Positions 26,809 through 37,646 of a DNA stretch of 64,000 nt are shown here, piece after piece (positions within the stretch are counted from its first letter, which is position 1; the number at the start of each line of letters is the position of its first letter). The position numbers and the translations under genes are program-made. This DNA is from Pseudomonas paracarnis. GTDB taxonomy: Bacteria; Pseudomonadota; Gammaproteobacteria; Pseudomonadales; Pseudomonadaceae. Location of the stretch: contig NZ_CAJFCN010000002.1 of the NCBI RefSeq assembly GCF_904063055.1, positions 124,001-188,000 of the forward strand. Direction: 5' to 3'. The notes under the pieces are model-generated. The model did no database searches. It worked only from the letters and a program-made list of their open reading frames with translations, and was not told the origin of the DNA.

Positions 26809-28124
26809 TGAACCATTTCAAGGCACTGGTGGACTGGCTCAAGCAGGCGGTCACCGATCAAGAACACTTTCACCTCGGCTACGCGGATGAGGCGTCCGAG
26901 TTCGTGCGCTTCAACCACGCGCAGGTACGCCAGGCCGGCCAGGTACAGCAGGCCAGCCTGAACCTCAAGCTGATCAACGATGGGCGCCACGCCGACCTGG
27001 GTATCACCCTGTCCGGCGAGGCGCAGCTGGATCGCCAGCGCCTGGCGAATGGCCTGCAACAACTGCGCGAAACCTTGCCGCTGTTGCCGCCTGACCCGTA
27101 CCTGCTGCTGAACCCCGACGCCTGGCACAACCATAACGAACAGCTGCGCCCGCTGCCGGAACTGGCCCAAGTGCTGGACGATATCAGCCGGGCCGCCGAT
27201 GGCGTGGACCTGGTTGGCTTCTACGCCGCCGGCCCGATCAGCCGCGGTTTCGCCAGCTCATCGGGGGCGTTCGGCTGGCACCGGGCTAACAGCTTCAATT
27301 TCGACTTCAGCCTGTTCCACGCCAATGGCGAAGCGGTAAAAGCCAGCTACGCCGGGCACACCTGGAACAGCGCCGAATTCGCCGCCCGTTTCCAACAGGC
27401 CCGTGAGCAACTGGCGTTTCTCGGTCGCCCGCTCCACACCCTGGCACCCGGCCAATACCGCGCCTACCTTGCGCCGGCAGCGCTGGAAGAAATCATCAGC
27501 ATCATCACCTGGGGTGGTTTTTCGGCCCAGGCCATCGCGAGCAAAGGCAGTTCGTTGCAACGCCTGTACGCGGGTGATCAGTCACTGAGCCCGCTGGTGA
27601 CGGTGGATGAGCAGATCAGCGGCTCCCTGAGCCAGGCGTTTTCCACTGAAGGCTACCCGCGCAAGGATGTCACCCTGATCAACGCAGGCAAGGCCGAGGG
27701 CCAGTTGATCAACTCTCGCAGCGCCGCCGAATACGGCTTGAGCACCAACGGCGCCAGCAGCGACGAGTCGCCCAGCGCCTTGCAAATGGCCGCAGGAAAC
27801 CTGGCCCAGGCCGATATTCTCAAGCAGTTGGGCACAGGGCTGTATATCAGCAACCTCTGGTACCTGAACTACTCCGACCTGCCGGCAGCGCGCCTGACCG
27901 GCATGACGCGCTTTGCGACCTTCTGGGTGGAGAATGGCGAAATCAAGGCACCGGTCAGCACCATGCGCTTTGATGACAGTGTTTACAGCCTGCTTGGCTC
28001 ACAGCTTGAAGCGTTGACCACTGATCGAGAACTGCTGCTGTCGCCCAGTACCTACAGCCAGCGTAATACTGCCTCCAATCTATTGCCGGGAGCCTTGATC
28101 AAGCGTTTGACCCTGACCTTATAA
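26808..28124 (+). CDS. TldE/PmbA-like protease partner
   Basis: A 438-residue partner of the preceding TldD-like protein. It lacks the HExxxH motif, as expected for the non-catalytic TldE/PmbA subunit, and keeps the family stretches GGFSAQAIASKGSSLQRL and LYISNLWYLNYSD. The start ATG overlaps the tldD-like stop codon. No candidate precursor peptide or RiPP enzyme is adjacent. The function is inferred only as a partner in a heterodimeric protease. Confidence 0.85.
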   Translation: MNHFKALVDWLKQAVTDQEHFHLGYADEASEFVRFNHAQVRQAGQVQQASLNLKLINDGRHADLGITLSGEAQLDRQRLANGLQQLRETLPLLPPDPYLLLNPDAWHNHNEQLRPLPELAQVLDDISRAADGVDLVGFYAAGPISRGFASSSGAFGWHRANSFNFDFSLFHANGEAVKASYAGHTWNSAEFAARFQQAREQLAFLGRPLHTLAPGQYRAYLAPAALEEIISIITWGGFSAQAIASKGSSLQRLYAGDQSLSPLVTVDEQISGSLSQAFSTEGYPRKDVTLINAGKAEGQLINSRSAAEYGLSTNGASSDESPSALQMAAGNLAQADILKQLGTGLYISNLWYLNYSDLPAARLTGMTRFATFWVENGEIKAPVSTMRFDDSVYSLLGSQLEALTTDRELLLSPSTYSQRNTASNLLPGALIKRLTLTL

Positions 28125-28196
28125 ATCTTGCCACCCGCCCACGTACCTGCACGTGATGCATGACCTTGCCTGGACTGGGCAAGCTGGAGTCTTGAG

Positions 28197-29087
28197 ATGA
28201 ACCATGGAAGTTTCGTCATAGAAAAACTGTTCAAGCAATACAACGTTCACGTGGAGCAATTGGGTAACGACCCACATAGAAAAACCGTACTGATGGTCAA
28301 TGGCGCGTTATCCACCACGCGCTCCTTTGCCCGCACCAGCAAATGCCTGGCCGAGCACTTCAATGTGCTGCTGTTCGACTTGCCCTTCTCTGGCTTGTCA
28401 CGCGAGCACAACACCGAACTCGACCTGGTCACCAAGGACGACGAGGTGCAAATCCTGCGTGCCTTGGTGGATCGCTTTGAGGTCAACCATCTAGTCTCGG
28501 CCTCCTGGGGCGGCATCTCCACGCTGTTGACCCTGGCGCATAACCCGCCCTCCATCGAAAGCTCGGTGGTGATGGCGCTGGCGCCCAACCTCAACCAGGC
28601 GATGCTGGAGTATGTCGAGCGTGTGCGTGTGCTGATCGAGGCCGATGACAAGTCGGCGGTCGGCCATCTGCTCAACGAAACGGTTGGCAAATACCTGTCG
28701 CCGCGCCTCAAGCGCAACAACCATCGGCACCTGTCGACCATGGCCACCACCGAGTACCGCCAGGCGCGCTTTCATATCCATCAAGTGTTGGCCTTGGGTG
28801 ATGGCAATTACCTGCCGGCGCTCAAGCAGATTGAAACACCGGTGCACTTTCTCAACGGCGCACTGGACGAATACACGCCGGCCGACGAGGCCCAGCTGTT
28901 CAAACACTACGTAGGCCGCAGCAGCTTTGCGGTGGCCGAACACACCGGCCATCTGCTCGACCTGGAGTCCCGCGAATCCGCGCTGGCAGTGCATCGGGCG
29001 TTGCTGGATTTCCTGGTGGGCGAACATGTGACATTGTCAGCTATAGACGAACCGCCGGTGGGAAAAGGCGCGACGGATGGCGCATAA
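28197..29087 (+). CDS. rhlA: RhlA-type HAA synthase (alpha/beta hydrolase)
   Basis: A 296-residue acyltransferase homologous to RhlA, which joins two 3-hydroxyacyl chains into 3-(3-hydroxyalkanoyloxy)alkanoate, the lipid part of rhamnolipids. RhlA-specific stretches are kept: [30 protein letters not shown] with the nucleophile Ser103, [11 protein letters not shown], and the Asp and His of DEYTPAD and GHLLDLES. PhaG is more distant. The ATG has GGAG 9 bases upstream. No rhlB or rhlC glycosyltransferase follows; an MFS exporter gene lies 36 bases downstream, so the product may be free HAA surfactant. Confidence 0.85.
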   Translation: MNHGSFVIEKLFKQYNVHVEQLGNDPHRKTVLMVNGALSTTRSFARTSKCLAEHFNVLLFDLPFSGLSREHNTELDLVTKDDEVQILRALVDRFEVNHLVSASWGGISTLLTLAHNPPSIESSVVMALAPNLNQAMLEYVERVRVLIEADDKSAVGHLLNETVGKYLSPRLKRNNHRHLSTMATTEYRQARFHIHQVLALGDGNYLPALKQIETPVHFLNGALDEYTPADEAQLFKHYVGRSSFAVAEHTGHLLDLESRESALAVHRALLDFLVGEHVTLSAIDEPPVGKGATDGA

Positions 29088-29123
29088 TCGCCGACACATA
29101 GCCTGCTAATTAAAAGGGATCCC

Positions 29124-30551
29124 ATGCCGAATCGTGCCCCTCTCGATGCCAAGACCGCCCGCTGGCTCCCCTGGGTGGTAGCGATTGCCTTCTTCATGCA
29201 GTCGCTGGACGGGACGATTCTCAACACCGCGCTACCGGCCATGGCGCAGGACCTCGCGGAAAACCCGCTGCGCATGCAAGGGGTGGTGATCGCCTACATG
29301 CTCACCGTTGCCTTGCTGATTCCGGCGTCGGGCTGGATCGCTGACCGCTTTGGCACCAAGAAGATTTTCTTTGGCGCGATCATGCTGTTCAGCATCGGGT
29401 CGCTGCTGTGTGCGCTGTCCAGTAGCTTGAGCATGCTGGTGGGCGCACGGGTGATCCAGGGCCTGGGCGGTGCGCTGATGCTGCCGGTCGGGCGGCTGGT
29501 GGTACTACGGGCTTATCCACGCTCCGAGCTGGTGCGGATCATGGGCTTCATCACAATTCCAGGCCTGCTCGGCCCCTTGCTTGGCCCGACAATGGGCGGC
29601 TGGATGGTGCAATACCTGACCTGGCACTGGATCTTCCTGATCAACCTGCCGGTGGGCATGATCGGCTGCTACGCCGTGTGGAAATTCATCCCCGACCTGC
29701 GCGGCAGCGAGCGCACGCGCTTCGACGGCCTGGGCTTTCTGCTGTTCGGCGCGGCGATGGTGTTGATCACTATCGCCATGGAGGGCCTGGGCGAACTGCA
29801 TCTGCCACACCTGCGCGTGATATTGCTGCTGTTCGGCGGGTTCGCCTGCCTGGCGGCGTACTGGCTGCGCGCCGGGCATATCGATAACCCGCTGTTCTCG
29901 CCGGTGCTGTTCAAGACGCGCACCTTTGCCGTGGGGATCCTGGGCAATCTGTTTGCGCGCCTGGGCAGCGGCGCCTTGCCGTTCCTGGTGCCGCTGCTGT
30001 TACAAGTGGCGCTGGGCTATTCGCCGTCAGAAGCCGGCATGAGCATGCTGCCGCTGGCGGCGGCGGCAATGTTCGCCAAATCCATCGCGCGCCCGCTTAT
30101 CGAGCGCCTCGGCTACCGCATCGTCCTGACCGGCAACACCCTGGCCCTGGGCCTGATGCTGGCGAGCATGGGCCTGGTCAGCGAACAAACGCCCTACCCG
30201 CTGCTGTTGGCCATGCTGGCGGTACTGGGGGCCATCAACTCCCTGCAATTTACCGCGATGAACACCGTCACCCTGATCGACCTCGACGACGCCCAGGCCA
30301 GCAGCGGCAACAGCTTGCTGTCGGTGGTGGCGCAGCTGTCCCTCAGCCTCGGCGTGGCCTGTGCCGGCGCGTTGCTTGGCGGGTTTACTGCCGAGGCCGG
30401 CAATGACGGTGTGGAAAGTGTCCTCGGCGCGTTCCAGCTGACCTTCCTCACCGTGGGCATCATGGCGATGCTGGCGGCGGCGATCTTCCTGCAACTGTCG
30501 CCTAAAGACGGCAAACGGGTGGTCAGCCGCGAGCACGATATCGAGCACTAA
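29124..30551 (+). CDS. mdtD: MFS multidrug exporter, DHA2 type (MdtD-like)
   Basis: A 475-residue transporter with about 14 hydrophobic helices. Its DHA2 signatures are SLDGTILNTALPAMAQDL in helix 1 and GLLGPLLGPTMGGWMVQYL in helix 5, as in MdtD/EmrB-type proton antiporters. The ATG has AAAAGGGA upstream. It follows the rhlA homologue by 36 bases on the same strand; co-transcription and export of a lipid product are possible but unproven. MdtD is the nearest named relative. Confidence 0.82.
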   Translation: MPNRAPLDAKTARWLPWVVAIAFFMQSLDGTILNTALPAMAQDLAENPLRMQGVVIAYMLTVALLIPASGWIADRFGTKKIFFGAIMLFSIGSLLCALSSSLSMLVGARVIQGLGGALMLPVGRLVVLRAYPRSELVRIMGFITIPGLLGPLLGPTMGGWMVQYLTWHWIFLINLPVGMIGCYAVWKFIPDLRGSERTRFDGLGFLLFGAAMVLITIAMEGLGELHLPHLRVILLLFGGFACLAAYWLRAGHIDNPLFSPVLFKTRTFAVGILGNLFARLGSGALPFLVPLLLQVALGYSPSEAGMSMLPLAAAAMFAKSIARPLIERLGYRIVLTGNTLALGLMLASMGLVSEQTPYPLLLAMLAVLGAINSLQFTAMNTVTLIDLDDAQASSGNSLLSVVAQLSLSLGVACAGALLGGFTAEAGNDGVESVLGAFQLTFLTVGIMAMLAAAIFLQLSPKDGKRVVSREHDIEH

Positions 30552-30633
30552 CGGGCGTCTCGTCGAGAACTTGCGAGGAAAATCCCACGAGACTGGTACA
30601 CTGCGCGACATTTTGTTTTGCAGAGCCAGTCCC

Positions 30634-32019
<1,386 letters not shown>

Positions 32020-32054
32020 TAACACCGAGTTCCCATTACAGGAACCGAATGAAT

Positions 32055-32124
32055 GTGGGAGCTGGCTTGCCTGCGATAGCGACGGTGAATCCACTACCGC
32101 TATCGCAGGCAAGCCAGCTCCCAC
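32055..32124. repeat. REPIN between dbpA and the flavoprotein gene
   Basis: GTGGGAGCTGGCTTGCCTGC (from 32055) and its inverse ending at 32124 have arms of 25 bases ending in GATAGC/GCTATC. Confidence 0.88.
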
Positions 32125-32163
32125 AGGGTTGATGGCATTTCAAATCAATAGTTTTGTGAGGAC

Positions 32164-33348
32164 ATGGCTGTGCGCTCGACCGAAGTTGTGATCATTGGCG
32201 CCGGCGCCGCAGGCTTGATGTGCGCGCTGACCGCCGCCGGGCGTGGGCGCAAGGTGATGTTGATCGACCACGCCAACAAGGCCGGCAAGAAAATCCTGAT
32301 GTCCGGTGGCGGCCGCTGCAACTTCACCAACATGTACACCGAGCCGGCCAACTTCCTCTCGCACAACGCGCACTTCTGCAAATCGGCCCTGGCCCGTTAT
32401 ACACAGTGGGATTTTATCGGGCTGGTGGCCAAGCACGGCGTGCCGTACCACGAGAAGAAACTCGGCCAGCTGTTCTGCGACAACAAGTCCAGCGACATCC
32501 TCGGCATGCTGCTCGACGAGTGCATCCAGACCGGCGTGAGCCTGCACCTGGGCACCTCCATCGAGGCAATCGCCAAGCTCGAAAGCGGCTATCAACTGCA
32601 AACCACCCTGGGTGAACTGCGCTGTGAATCCCTGGTGATCGCCACGGGCGGTTTGTCGATCCCGACGCTGGGCGCCACCGGTTTCGGTTACCAAGTGGCC
32701 AGGCAATTCGGCCATGAACTGCTGCCAACCCGCGCCGGGCTCGTGCCGTTCACCATCACCGACCAGCTCAAGGAGTTGTGCGGCGAGTTGTCCGGCACCT
32801 CGGTCGACTGCCTGGTGAGCTGCAACGGCCAGAGTTTTCGCGAGAACATCCTGTTCACCCATCGCGGCCTGAGCGGGCCGGCGATCTTGCAGATTTCCTC
32901 GTATTGGCACCCCGGCGACACGGTGGAAATCAACCTGCTGCCCGACCACGACGCCCATGCCTGGCTGCAACAGCAACAGGCCGAACACCCCAACAGCGAG
33001 TTGAAAACCCTGCTGGGCGAGATCTTCACCAAGAAGATGGCCAACCTGCTGGCCCAAAGCTGGTTCGAATCCAAGCCGATGAAGCAGTACACCCACGCTG
33101 AAATGGCCGATATCGCGCAAAAGCTGGGGAGCTGGCAACTGGTACCGGCCGGCACCGAGGGTTATCGCACTGCCGAGGTGACATTGGGCGGGGTGGATAC
33201 GCGGGAAGTGTCGTCCAAGACCATGGAATCGCTGAAAAGCCCCGGCCTGTACTTCATCGGCGAAGTGCTGGATGTGACCGGCCACCTGGGCGGGTTCAAC
33301 TTCCAGTGGGCCTGGGCCTCGGGCTACGCGGCCGCGCAATACGCCTGA
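32164..33348 (+). CDS. HI0933/YhiN-family FAD-dependent oxidoreductase
   Basis: A 394-residue flavoprotein. The FAD-binding motif is VVIIGAGAAGLMCAL at residues 7-21, the family stretch is KILMSGGGRCNFTN, and a C-terminal FAD contact is ITGEVLDVTGHLGGFNFQ-like. The family includes BaiN-type enzymes of unclear physiological substrate. GAGG precedes the ATG. It is monocistronic between two REPINs. Confidence 0.85.
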   Translation: MAVRSTEVVIIGAGAAGLMCALTAAGRGRKVMLIDHANKAGKKILMSGGGRCNFTNMYTEPANFLSHNAHFCKSALARYTQWDFIGLVAKHGVPYHEKKLGQLFCDNKSSDILGMLLDECIQTGVSLHLGTSIEAIAKLESGYQLQTTLGELRCESLVIATGGLSIPTLGATGFGYQVARQFGHELLPTRAGLVPFTITDQLKELCGELSGTSVDCLVSCNGQSFRENILFTHRGLSGPAILQISSYWHPGDTVEINLLPDHDAHAWLQQQQAEHPNSELKTLLGEIFTKKMANLLAQSWFESKPMKQYTHAEMADIAQKLGSWQLVPAGTEGYRTAEVTLGGVDTREVSSKTMESLKSPGLYFIGEVLDVTGHLGGFNFQWAWASGYAAAQYA

Positions 33349-33374
33349 TGTGCACCTTGAGATGCAATCCCCCT

Positions 33375-33444
33375 GTGGGAGCTGGCTTGCCTGCGATAGC
33401 GGCAGTGAATCCCACATCGTTATCGCAGGCAAGCCAGCTCCCAC
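33375..33444. repeat. REPIN upstream of the YccS-like gene
   Basis: GTGGGAGCTGGCTTGCCTGC (from 33375) and its inverse ending at 33444; same unit and spacing as the copy at 32055. Confidence 0.88.
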
Positions 33445-33556
33445 ATTGGTTTTGCAGTGATCCTGAAAATTTTGCTGTCCGATGTGATCGCCACGCTTGC
33501 CGTGGCGTCATTACTGGCTCAATTTAGCGACAACGTCCCGGAAGACTCCAGACTTC

Positions 33557-35740
33557 ATGTCATCGACCTCGTTCAAGCAGTCCATGCGGCGCCTGTGGGC
33601 GCTGGATAAATTCAGCTACAGCGTACGGGTGTTCATCGCCCTCACCGGCAGCATGGCATTGTGTTGGTACCAGGATGAAATGACGCTGCTGATCCCGCTG
33701 TTCCTGGGGATTATCGCCAGCGCCCTAGCCGAGACCGATGACAGCTGGCAAGGCCGTCTCAATGCGCTGGCGGTGACACTGGTGTGTTTCAGCATCGCCG
33801 CGCTGTCGGTAGAACTGCTGTTCCCCTACCCCTGGATATTTGCCGTCGCCCTGGCCGTGGCCAGTTTCGGCCTGACCATGCTCGGCGCACTGGGCGAACG
33901 CTATGGCGCGATTGCCTCGGCCACCTTGATTCTGTCGGTCTACACCATGATCGGCGTGGACCAGCGCGGCGGCGCCGTCACGGATTTCTGGCATGAGCCG
34001 TTGCTGCTGGTCGCCGGTGCCGCCTGGTACGGCGTGCTGTCCGTGCTGTGGCAGGCGCTGTTTTCCAACCAGCCGGTGCAGCAGAGCCTGGCGCGGTTGT
34101 TCCGCGAGCTGGGGCGTTACCTCAAGCTCAAGTCATCGTTGTTCGAACCGATCCGGCAGCTGGATGTGGAAGCGCGACGCCTGGAATTGGCCCAGCAAAA
34201 TGGCCGAGTAGTGGCTGCACTGAATGCCGCGAAGGAAATCATCCTGCACCGCGTCGGCAATGGCCGACCGGGCTCGAAGGTCAGCCGCTACCTGAAACTG
34301 TATTTCCTGGCCCAGGACATCCACGAGCGCGCCAGTTCCTCCCACTACCCCTACAACGCCCTCACTGAAGCCTTCTTCCATAGCGATGTGCTGTTTCGCT
34401 GCCAGCGCTTGCTGCGCCAGCAAGGCAAGGCCTGCCAGACCCTGGCTGAGTCGATCCAACTGCGCCAACCGTTCATCTATGACGACAGCTTTGCCCAAGC
34501 CCTGGGCGACCTCAACGCGTCCCTGGAGCACCTGCGCATCCAGAGCAACCCGGCCTGGCGTGGCCTGCTGCGCTCCTTGCGCGCCCTGGCGGCCAACCTG
34601 TCCACCCTCGACCGCCTGCTGGGCGACGCCAGCAACCCCGATGCCCTGGCGGACGCCACCGACAGTAACCTGCTGGACCGCGCCCCGCGCAACCTCAAGG
34701 AAATGTGGACGCGCCTGCGCACCCAACTGACGCCCACCTCGCTGCTGTTTCGCCACGCCCTGCGCCTGTCCCTGGCGTTGACCGTCGGCTACGCCACCCT
34801 GCACGCCATTCACGCGTCTCAGGGCTACTGGATCATCCTCACCACCCTGTTCGTGTGCCAACCTAGCTACGGCGCCACCCGGCGCAAACTCGGCCAGCGG
34901 ATCATCGGCACCGCCATCGGCCTCACCGTGGCCTGGGCGCTGTTTGATCTGTTCCCCAACCCAGTGGTGCAGTCGATGTTCGCTATCGCCGCAGGCCTGG
35001 TGTTCTTTATCAACCGCACCACCCGCTACACACTGGCGACGGCGGCGATCACCCTGATGGTGCTGTTCTGCTTCAACCAAGTGGGCGATGGCTACGGGCT
35101 GTTCCTGCCGCGCCTGTTCGATACCTTGCTCGGCAGCCTGATCGCGGGCCTGGCGGTGTTCCTGTTTTTGCCGGACTGGCAAGGCCGACGCTTGAACAAA
35201 GTGCTGGCCAACACCCTGACCTGCAACAGCATCTACCTGCGCCAGATCATGCAGCAATACGCCGCCGGCAAGAGTGACGACCTGGCTTACCGCCTGGCCC
35301 GCCGCAACGCCCACAACGCCGATGCCGCGTTGTCCACCACCCTGGCGAATATGCTGATGGAGCCGGGGCACTTCCGTAAGGAAGCCGACGTGGGCTTCCG
35401 CTTCCTGGTGCTGTCTCACACCTTGCTCAGCTACTTATCCGGATTGGGTGCACACCGCGATACTCAGCTACCGACCGACGTACGCGAGCACTTGATCGAA
35501 GGCGCGGGCAACAGCCTGGCGACGAGCATCGATGAGATCGCCACCGGCCTGGCCAATAAACAGCCGATTGCGATCCAGAGTGATGCCGAGGAAGGGTTGG
35601 CGGCCGAGCTGGAGCAAATGCCCGATGAGATCGATGAGGCGCAGCGGTTGGTGCAGACGCAGTTGGCGTTGATTTGCCGGCAGTTGGGGCCGTTGCGTAC
35701 GTTGGCGGCGCATCTGATCAAGGAGACCGGCGCGGCTTAG
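33557..35740 (+). CDS. yccS: YccS-type FUSC inner-membrane protein
   Basis: A 727-residue membrane protein with two blocks of about five helices (residues 25-165 and 395-525), each followed by a soluble domain. This is the YccS/FUSC architecture related to aromatic-acid efflux AaeB. The second block contains the fusaric-acid-resistance signature region (SQGYWIILTTLFVCQPSYGATRRKLGQRIIGT begins near residue 418). The ATG at 33557 was chosen over an upstream frame at 33497 on homologue length (about 720). The transported substance is unknown. Confidence 0.87.
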   Translation: MSSTSFKQSMRRLWALDKFSYSVRVFIALTGSMALCWYQDEMTLLIPLFLGIIASALAETDDSWQGRLNALAVTLVCFSIAALSVELLFPYPWIFAVALAVASFGLTMLGALGERYGAIASATLILSVYTMIGVDQRGGAVTDFWHEPLLLVAGAAWYGVLSVLWQALFSNQPVQQSLARLFRELGRYLKLKSSLFEPIRQLDVEARRLELAQQNGRVVAALNAAKEIILHRVGNGRPGSKVSRYLKLYFLAQDIHERASSSHYPYNALTEAFFHSDVLFRCQRLLRQQGKACQTLAESIQLRQPFIYDDSFAQALGDLNASLEHLRIQSNPAWRGLLRSLRALAANLSTLDRLLGDASNPDALADATDSNLLDRAPRNLKEMWTRLRTQLTPTSLLFRHALRLSLALTVGYATLHAIHASQGYWIILTTLFVCQPSYGATRRKLGQRIIGTAIGLTVAWALFDLFPNPVVQSMFAIAAGLVFFINRTTRYTLATAAITLMVLFCFNQVGDGYGLFLPRLFDTLLGSLIAGLAVFLFLPDWQGRRLNKVLANTLTCNSIYLRQIMQQYAAGKSDDLAYRLARRNAHNADAALSTTLANMLMEPGHFRKEADVGFRFLVLSHTLLSYLSGLGAHRDTQLPTDVREHLIEGAGNSLATSIDEIATGLANKQPIAIQSDAEEGLAAELEQMPDEIDEAQRLVQTQLALICRQLGPLRTLAAHLIKETGAA

Positions 35741-35745
35741 ACCGC

Positions 35746-35830
35746 TATCGCAGGCAAGCCAGCTCCCACATTTGACCGAGTTCCAATATAAGAATGCGGG
35801 CAAAATGTGGGAGCCGGGCTGGCCCGCGAT
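35746..35830. repeat. REP pair after the YccS-like gene
   Basis: TATCGCAGGCAAGCCAGCTC (from 35746) and GTGGGAGCCGGGCTGGCCCGCGAT (to 35830) are inverted but mixed subtypes, one TTGCCTGCGAT type and one TTGCCCGCGAT type with a substitution. Confidence 0.82.
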
Positions 35831-35846
35831 GAGGCCCGCAAGCACG

Positions 35847-36584
35847 CTACATCCCATGCGCCTTCATCAAGCGCGCATAACTGCCATCAGCCTTCATCCT
35901 GGCAATCTCCCGATCAAAGCTGGCAACGATTTGCGCATGCTCGGGGTTCTTCAAACTGACCAGAATATGCAGGCTGTTCTCGCTCAACGGCTTGCCCACA
36001 AACGCCACGGCATTGCGCACCCGCGGCGACTCCCGAGCCAGGTAATAGCGCGCTACGTATTCGTCTTCCAGCGTCAACCGCACACGCCGCGCCGCGAGCA
36101 TGCGCACCGCCATGGCGAAGTTGTGCACCGGTACTTTCTGTAGCTGGGTGTCTTGATCGAACGCAGCCGAGTAAGCGTAACCGCGTACCACGGCGATGGT
36201 CTCGTCGTGCAGTCGGGCCAGGTTCTGATAAACGATGTCATCGTCGCTGCGCTTGAGAAAGCGCACACGGTTAAGCAGGTACTCAGCAGAAAATTGGCCA
36301 AACTGCGTGCGGGCCTCGTCGTACCAGGCGTTGATCAGCACATCGTAGCGCCCATCGCCCACGCCCTTGAGCGCACGAGCCCAAGGCACCTGTTCAAAAT
36401 CACTCGCGTACCCCGCACGGGCCAGGGCCGTGCTGACGATATCCGTGGCCAAGCCGCCATTGATCAAGGTGGCATCGGTGAATGGCGGCCAGCCATCCGC
36501 CACCAGACGCAGACGCTGTGCCAGCACTGGTTGGGCCAGTAGCAGCACTGCGATCAAAGCAACGGCACGAGTCAATCGCGGCAT
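35847..36584 (-). CDS. Periplasmic solute-binding protein, family 3
   Basis: A 245-residue protein with a signal peptide (MPRLTRAVALIAVLLLAQPVLAQ). Its mature part matches the bacterial extracellular solute-binding family 3 fold (LRLVADGWPPFTDATLINGGLATDIVS at the start). These proteins bind amino acids or similar compounds, but no permease gene is nearby, so it is an orphan whose ligand cannot be read from the sequence. The start at 36584 has AAGGA 9 bases upstream; the longer frame is not supported. Confidence 0.82.
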   Translation of the reverse strand: MPRLTRAVALIAVLLLAQPVLAQRLRLVADGWPPFTDATLINGGLATDIVSTALARAGYASDFEQVPWARALKGVGDGRYDVLINAWYDEARTQFGQFSAEYLLNRVRFLKRSDDDIVYQNLARLHDETIAVVRGYAYSAAFDQDTQLQKVPVHNFAMAVRMLAARRVRLTLEDEYVARYYLARESPRVRNAVAFVGKPLSENSLHILVSLKNPEHAQIVASFDREIARMKADGSYARLMKAHGM

Positions 36585-36781
36585 GCTCAAAGTCCTTGGC
36601 GGGCAGGCGGTGGCCTGATAACAGTAGCTCATCAATAAGCTTGCATTGCAGATTACACAAAGAAGCCAACGGCGCACGCACTGAATGATGGCAAATTGAC
36701 GCCATTCACACATTTGTCAATTTTAGACAGCGGCGCCCGTCACGCTTACTATCCAGGCACGTCTTTATAAGAGCACACATC

Positions 36782-37234
36782 ATGACGGTTGATTGGGTTT
36801 GCAAACATCACGACGACTTGGGCAAGGACCAGCTGTATGCCGTCCTGCGCTTGCGCAGCGAGGTATTCGTCGTCGAGCAGAAATGCGCGTATCAGGACAT
36901 CGACGGGCAGGACCTGGCGGGGGACACCCACCACCTGATGGCCTGGAATGATAACGAGCTGGTGGCTTACCTGCGGCTGCTGGACCCGGAGACCCAGGGC
37001 GGCGATGTGGTGATTGGCCGCGTCATCGTTTCGCCAGCGGCACGGGGCACCGGGCTGGGGCATCAAATGCTGGAAGAGGCGCTTGAGCGTATTGAGGATA
37101 TCTGGCCGCAAACGCCGATTTTTCTCTCGGCCCAGGCGCACTTGCAGGGGTATTACGGGCGGTATGGGTTTGTGGTGGCGGGTGAGGAATACCTGGAAGA
37201 TGATATTCCACATATTGGTATGCGGCGCCTCTGA
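36782..37234 (+). CDS. ElaA-type GNAT N-acetyltransferase
   Basis: A 150-residue GNAT protein close to E. coli ElaA. It has VLRLRSEVFVVEQKCAYQDIDGQDL near the N-terminus and the acetyl-CoA loop VIGRVIVSPAARGTGLGHQML. The substrate is unknown. It is monocistronic and divergent from the solute-binding protein gene. Confidence 0.87.
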   Translation: MTVDWVCKHHDDLGKDQLYAVLRLRSEVFVVEQKCAYQDIDGQDLAGDTHHLMAWNDNELVAYLRLLDPETQGGDVVIGRVIVSPAARGTGLGHQMLEEALERIEDIWPQTPIFLSAQAHLQGYYGRYGFVVAGEEYLEDDIPHIGMRRL

Positions 37235-37241
37235 GCGCGCC

Positions 37242-37306
37242 ATCGCAGGCAAGCCAGCTCCCACATTGGAACGCATTCAACTGTGGGAGCCGGGCTTGCC
37301 CGCGAT
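37242..37306. repeat. REP pair after the acetyltransferase gene
   Basis: ATCGCAGGCAAGCCAGCTCCCAC (from 37242) faces GTGGGAGCCGGGCTTGCCCGCGAT (to 37306); two REP subtypes joined as one inverted pair. Confidence 0.83.
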
Positions 37307-37332
37307 AGCGTCAGTCCTGCCAAAGCCGACCT

Positions 37333-37629
37333 TCAGGGATAGCCCAACACCTGCTTGATCGACGCCAGATTAGCCTCGATCCACCCCCGATCAATCGCCC
37401 CCCAGTCCCGGATCCGATAGCGCCCGGCATGGTGACGCGCACCGTCCTCCTGCTCGAACTCACACACAATATCCAGGTCGGCCAACGCCGCAATGGTGTC
37501 CTGGGCGGTACGCCGAGGCATGCCGGTGGCCTCGGTCAGCGCCGGGACGCTGCTGGCCAGTTGGCTGTCGATCAAGTACGCCACGTACAGGCGGCGGTAG
37601 AAGCTGCTTTTGGTCTTGCTCACATCCAT
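37333..37629 (-). CDS. Small winged-helix DNA-binding protein
   Basis: A 98-residue basic protein with a winged helix-turn-helix over residues 15-60 (VPALTEATGMPRRTAQDTIAALADL) and a C-terminal wing (RYRIRDWGAIDRGW). It is probably a small transcription factor. It follows the YgjP-like metallopeptidase gene by 17 bases on the same strand, so the two form an operon. The target is not identifiable. Confidence 0.75.
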   Translation of the reverse strand: MDVSKTKSSFYRRLYVAYLIDSQLASSVPALTEATGMPRRTAQDTIAALADLDIVCEFEQEDGARHHAGRYRIRDWGAIDRGWIEANLASIKQVLGYP

Positions 37630-37646
37630 GGTCAGTCGCCTTGGGG

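Noticed and set aside
28197..29087. PhaG (3-hydroxyacyl-ACP:CoA transferase) as identity
   Set aside because: The segments around the nucleophile and [17 protein letters not shown] match RhlA much more closely than PhaG.
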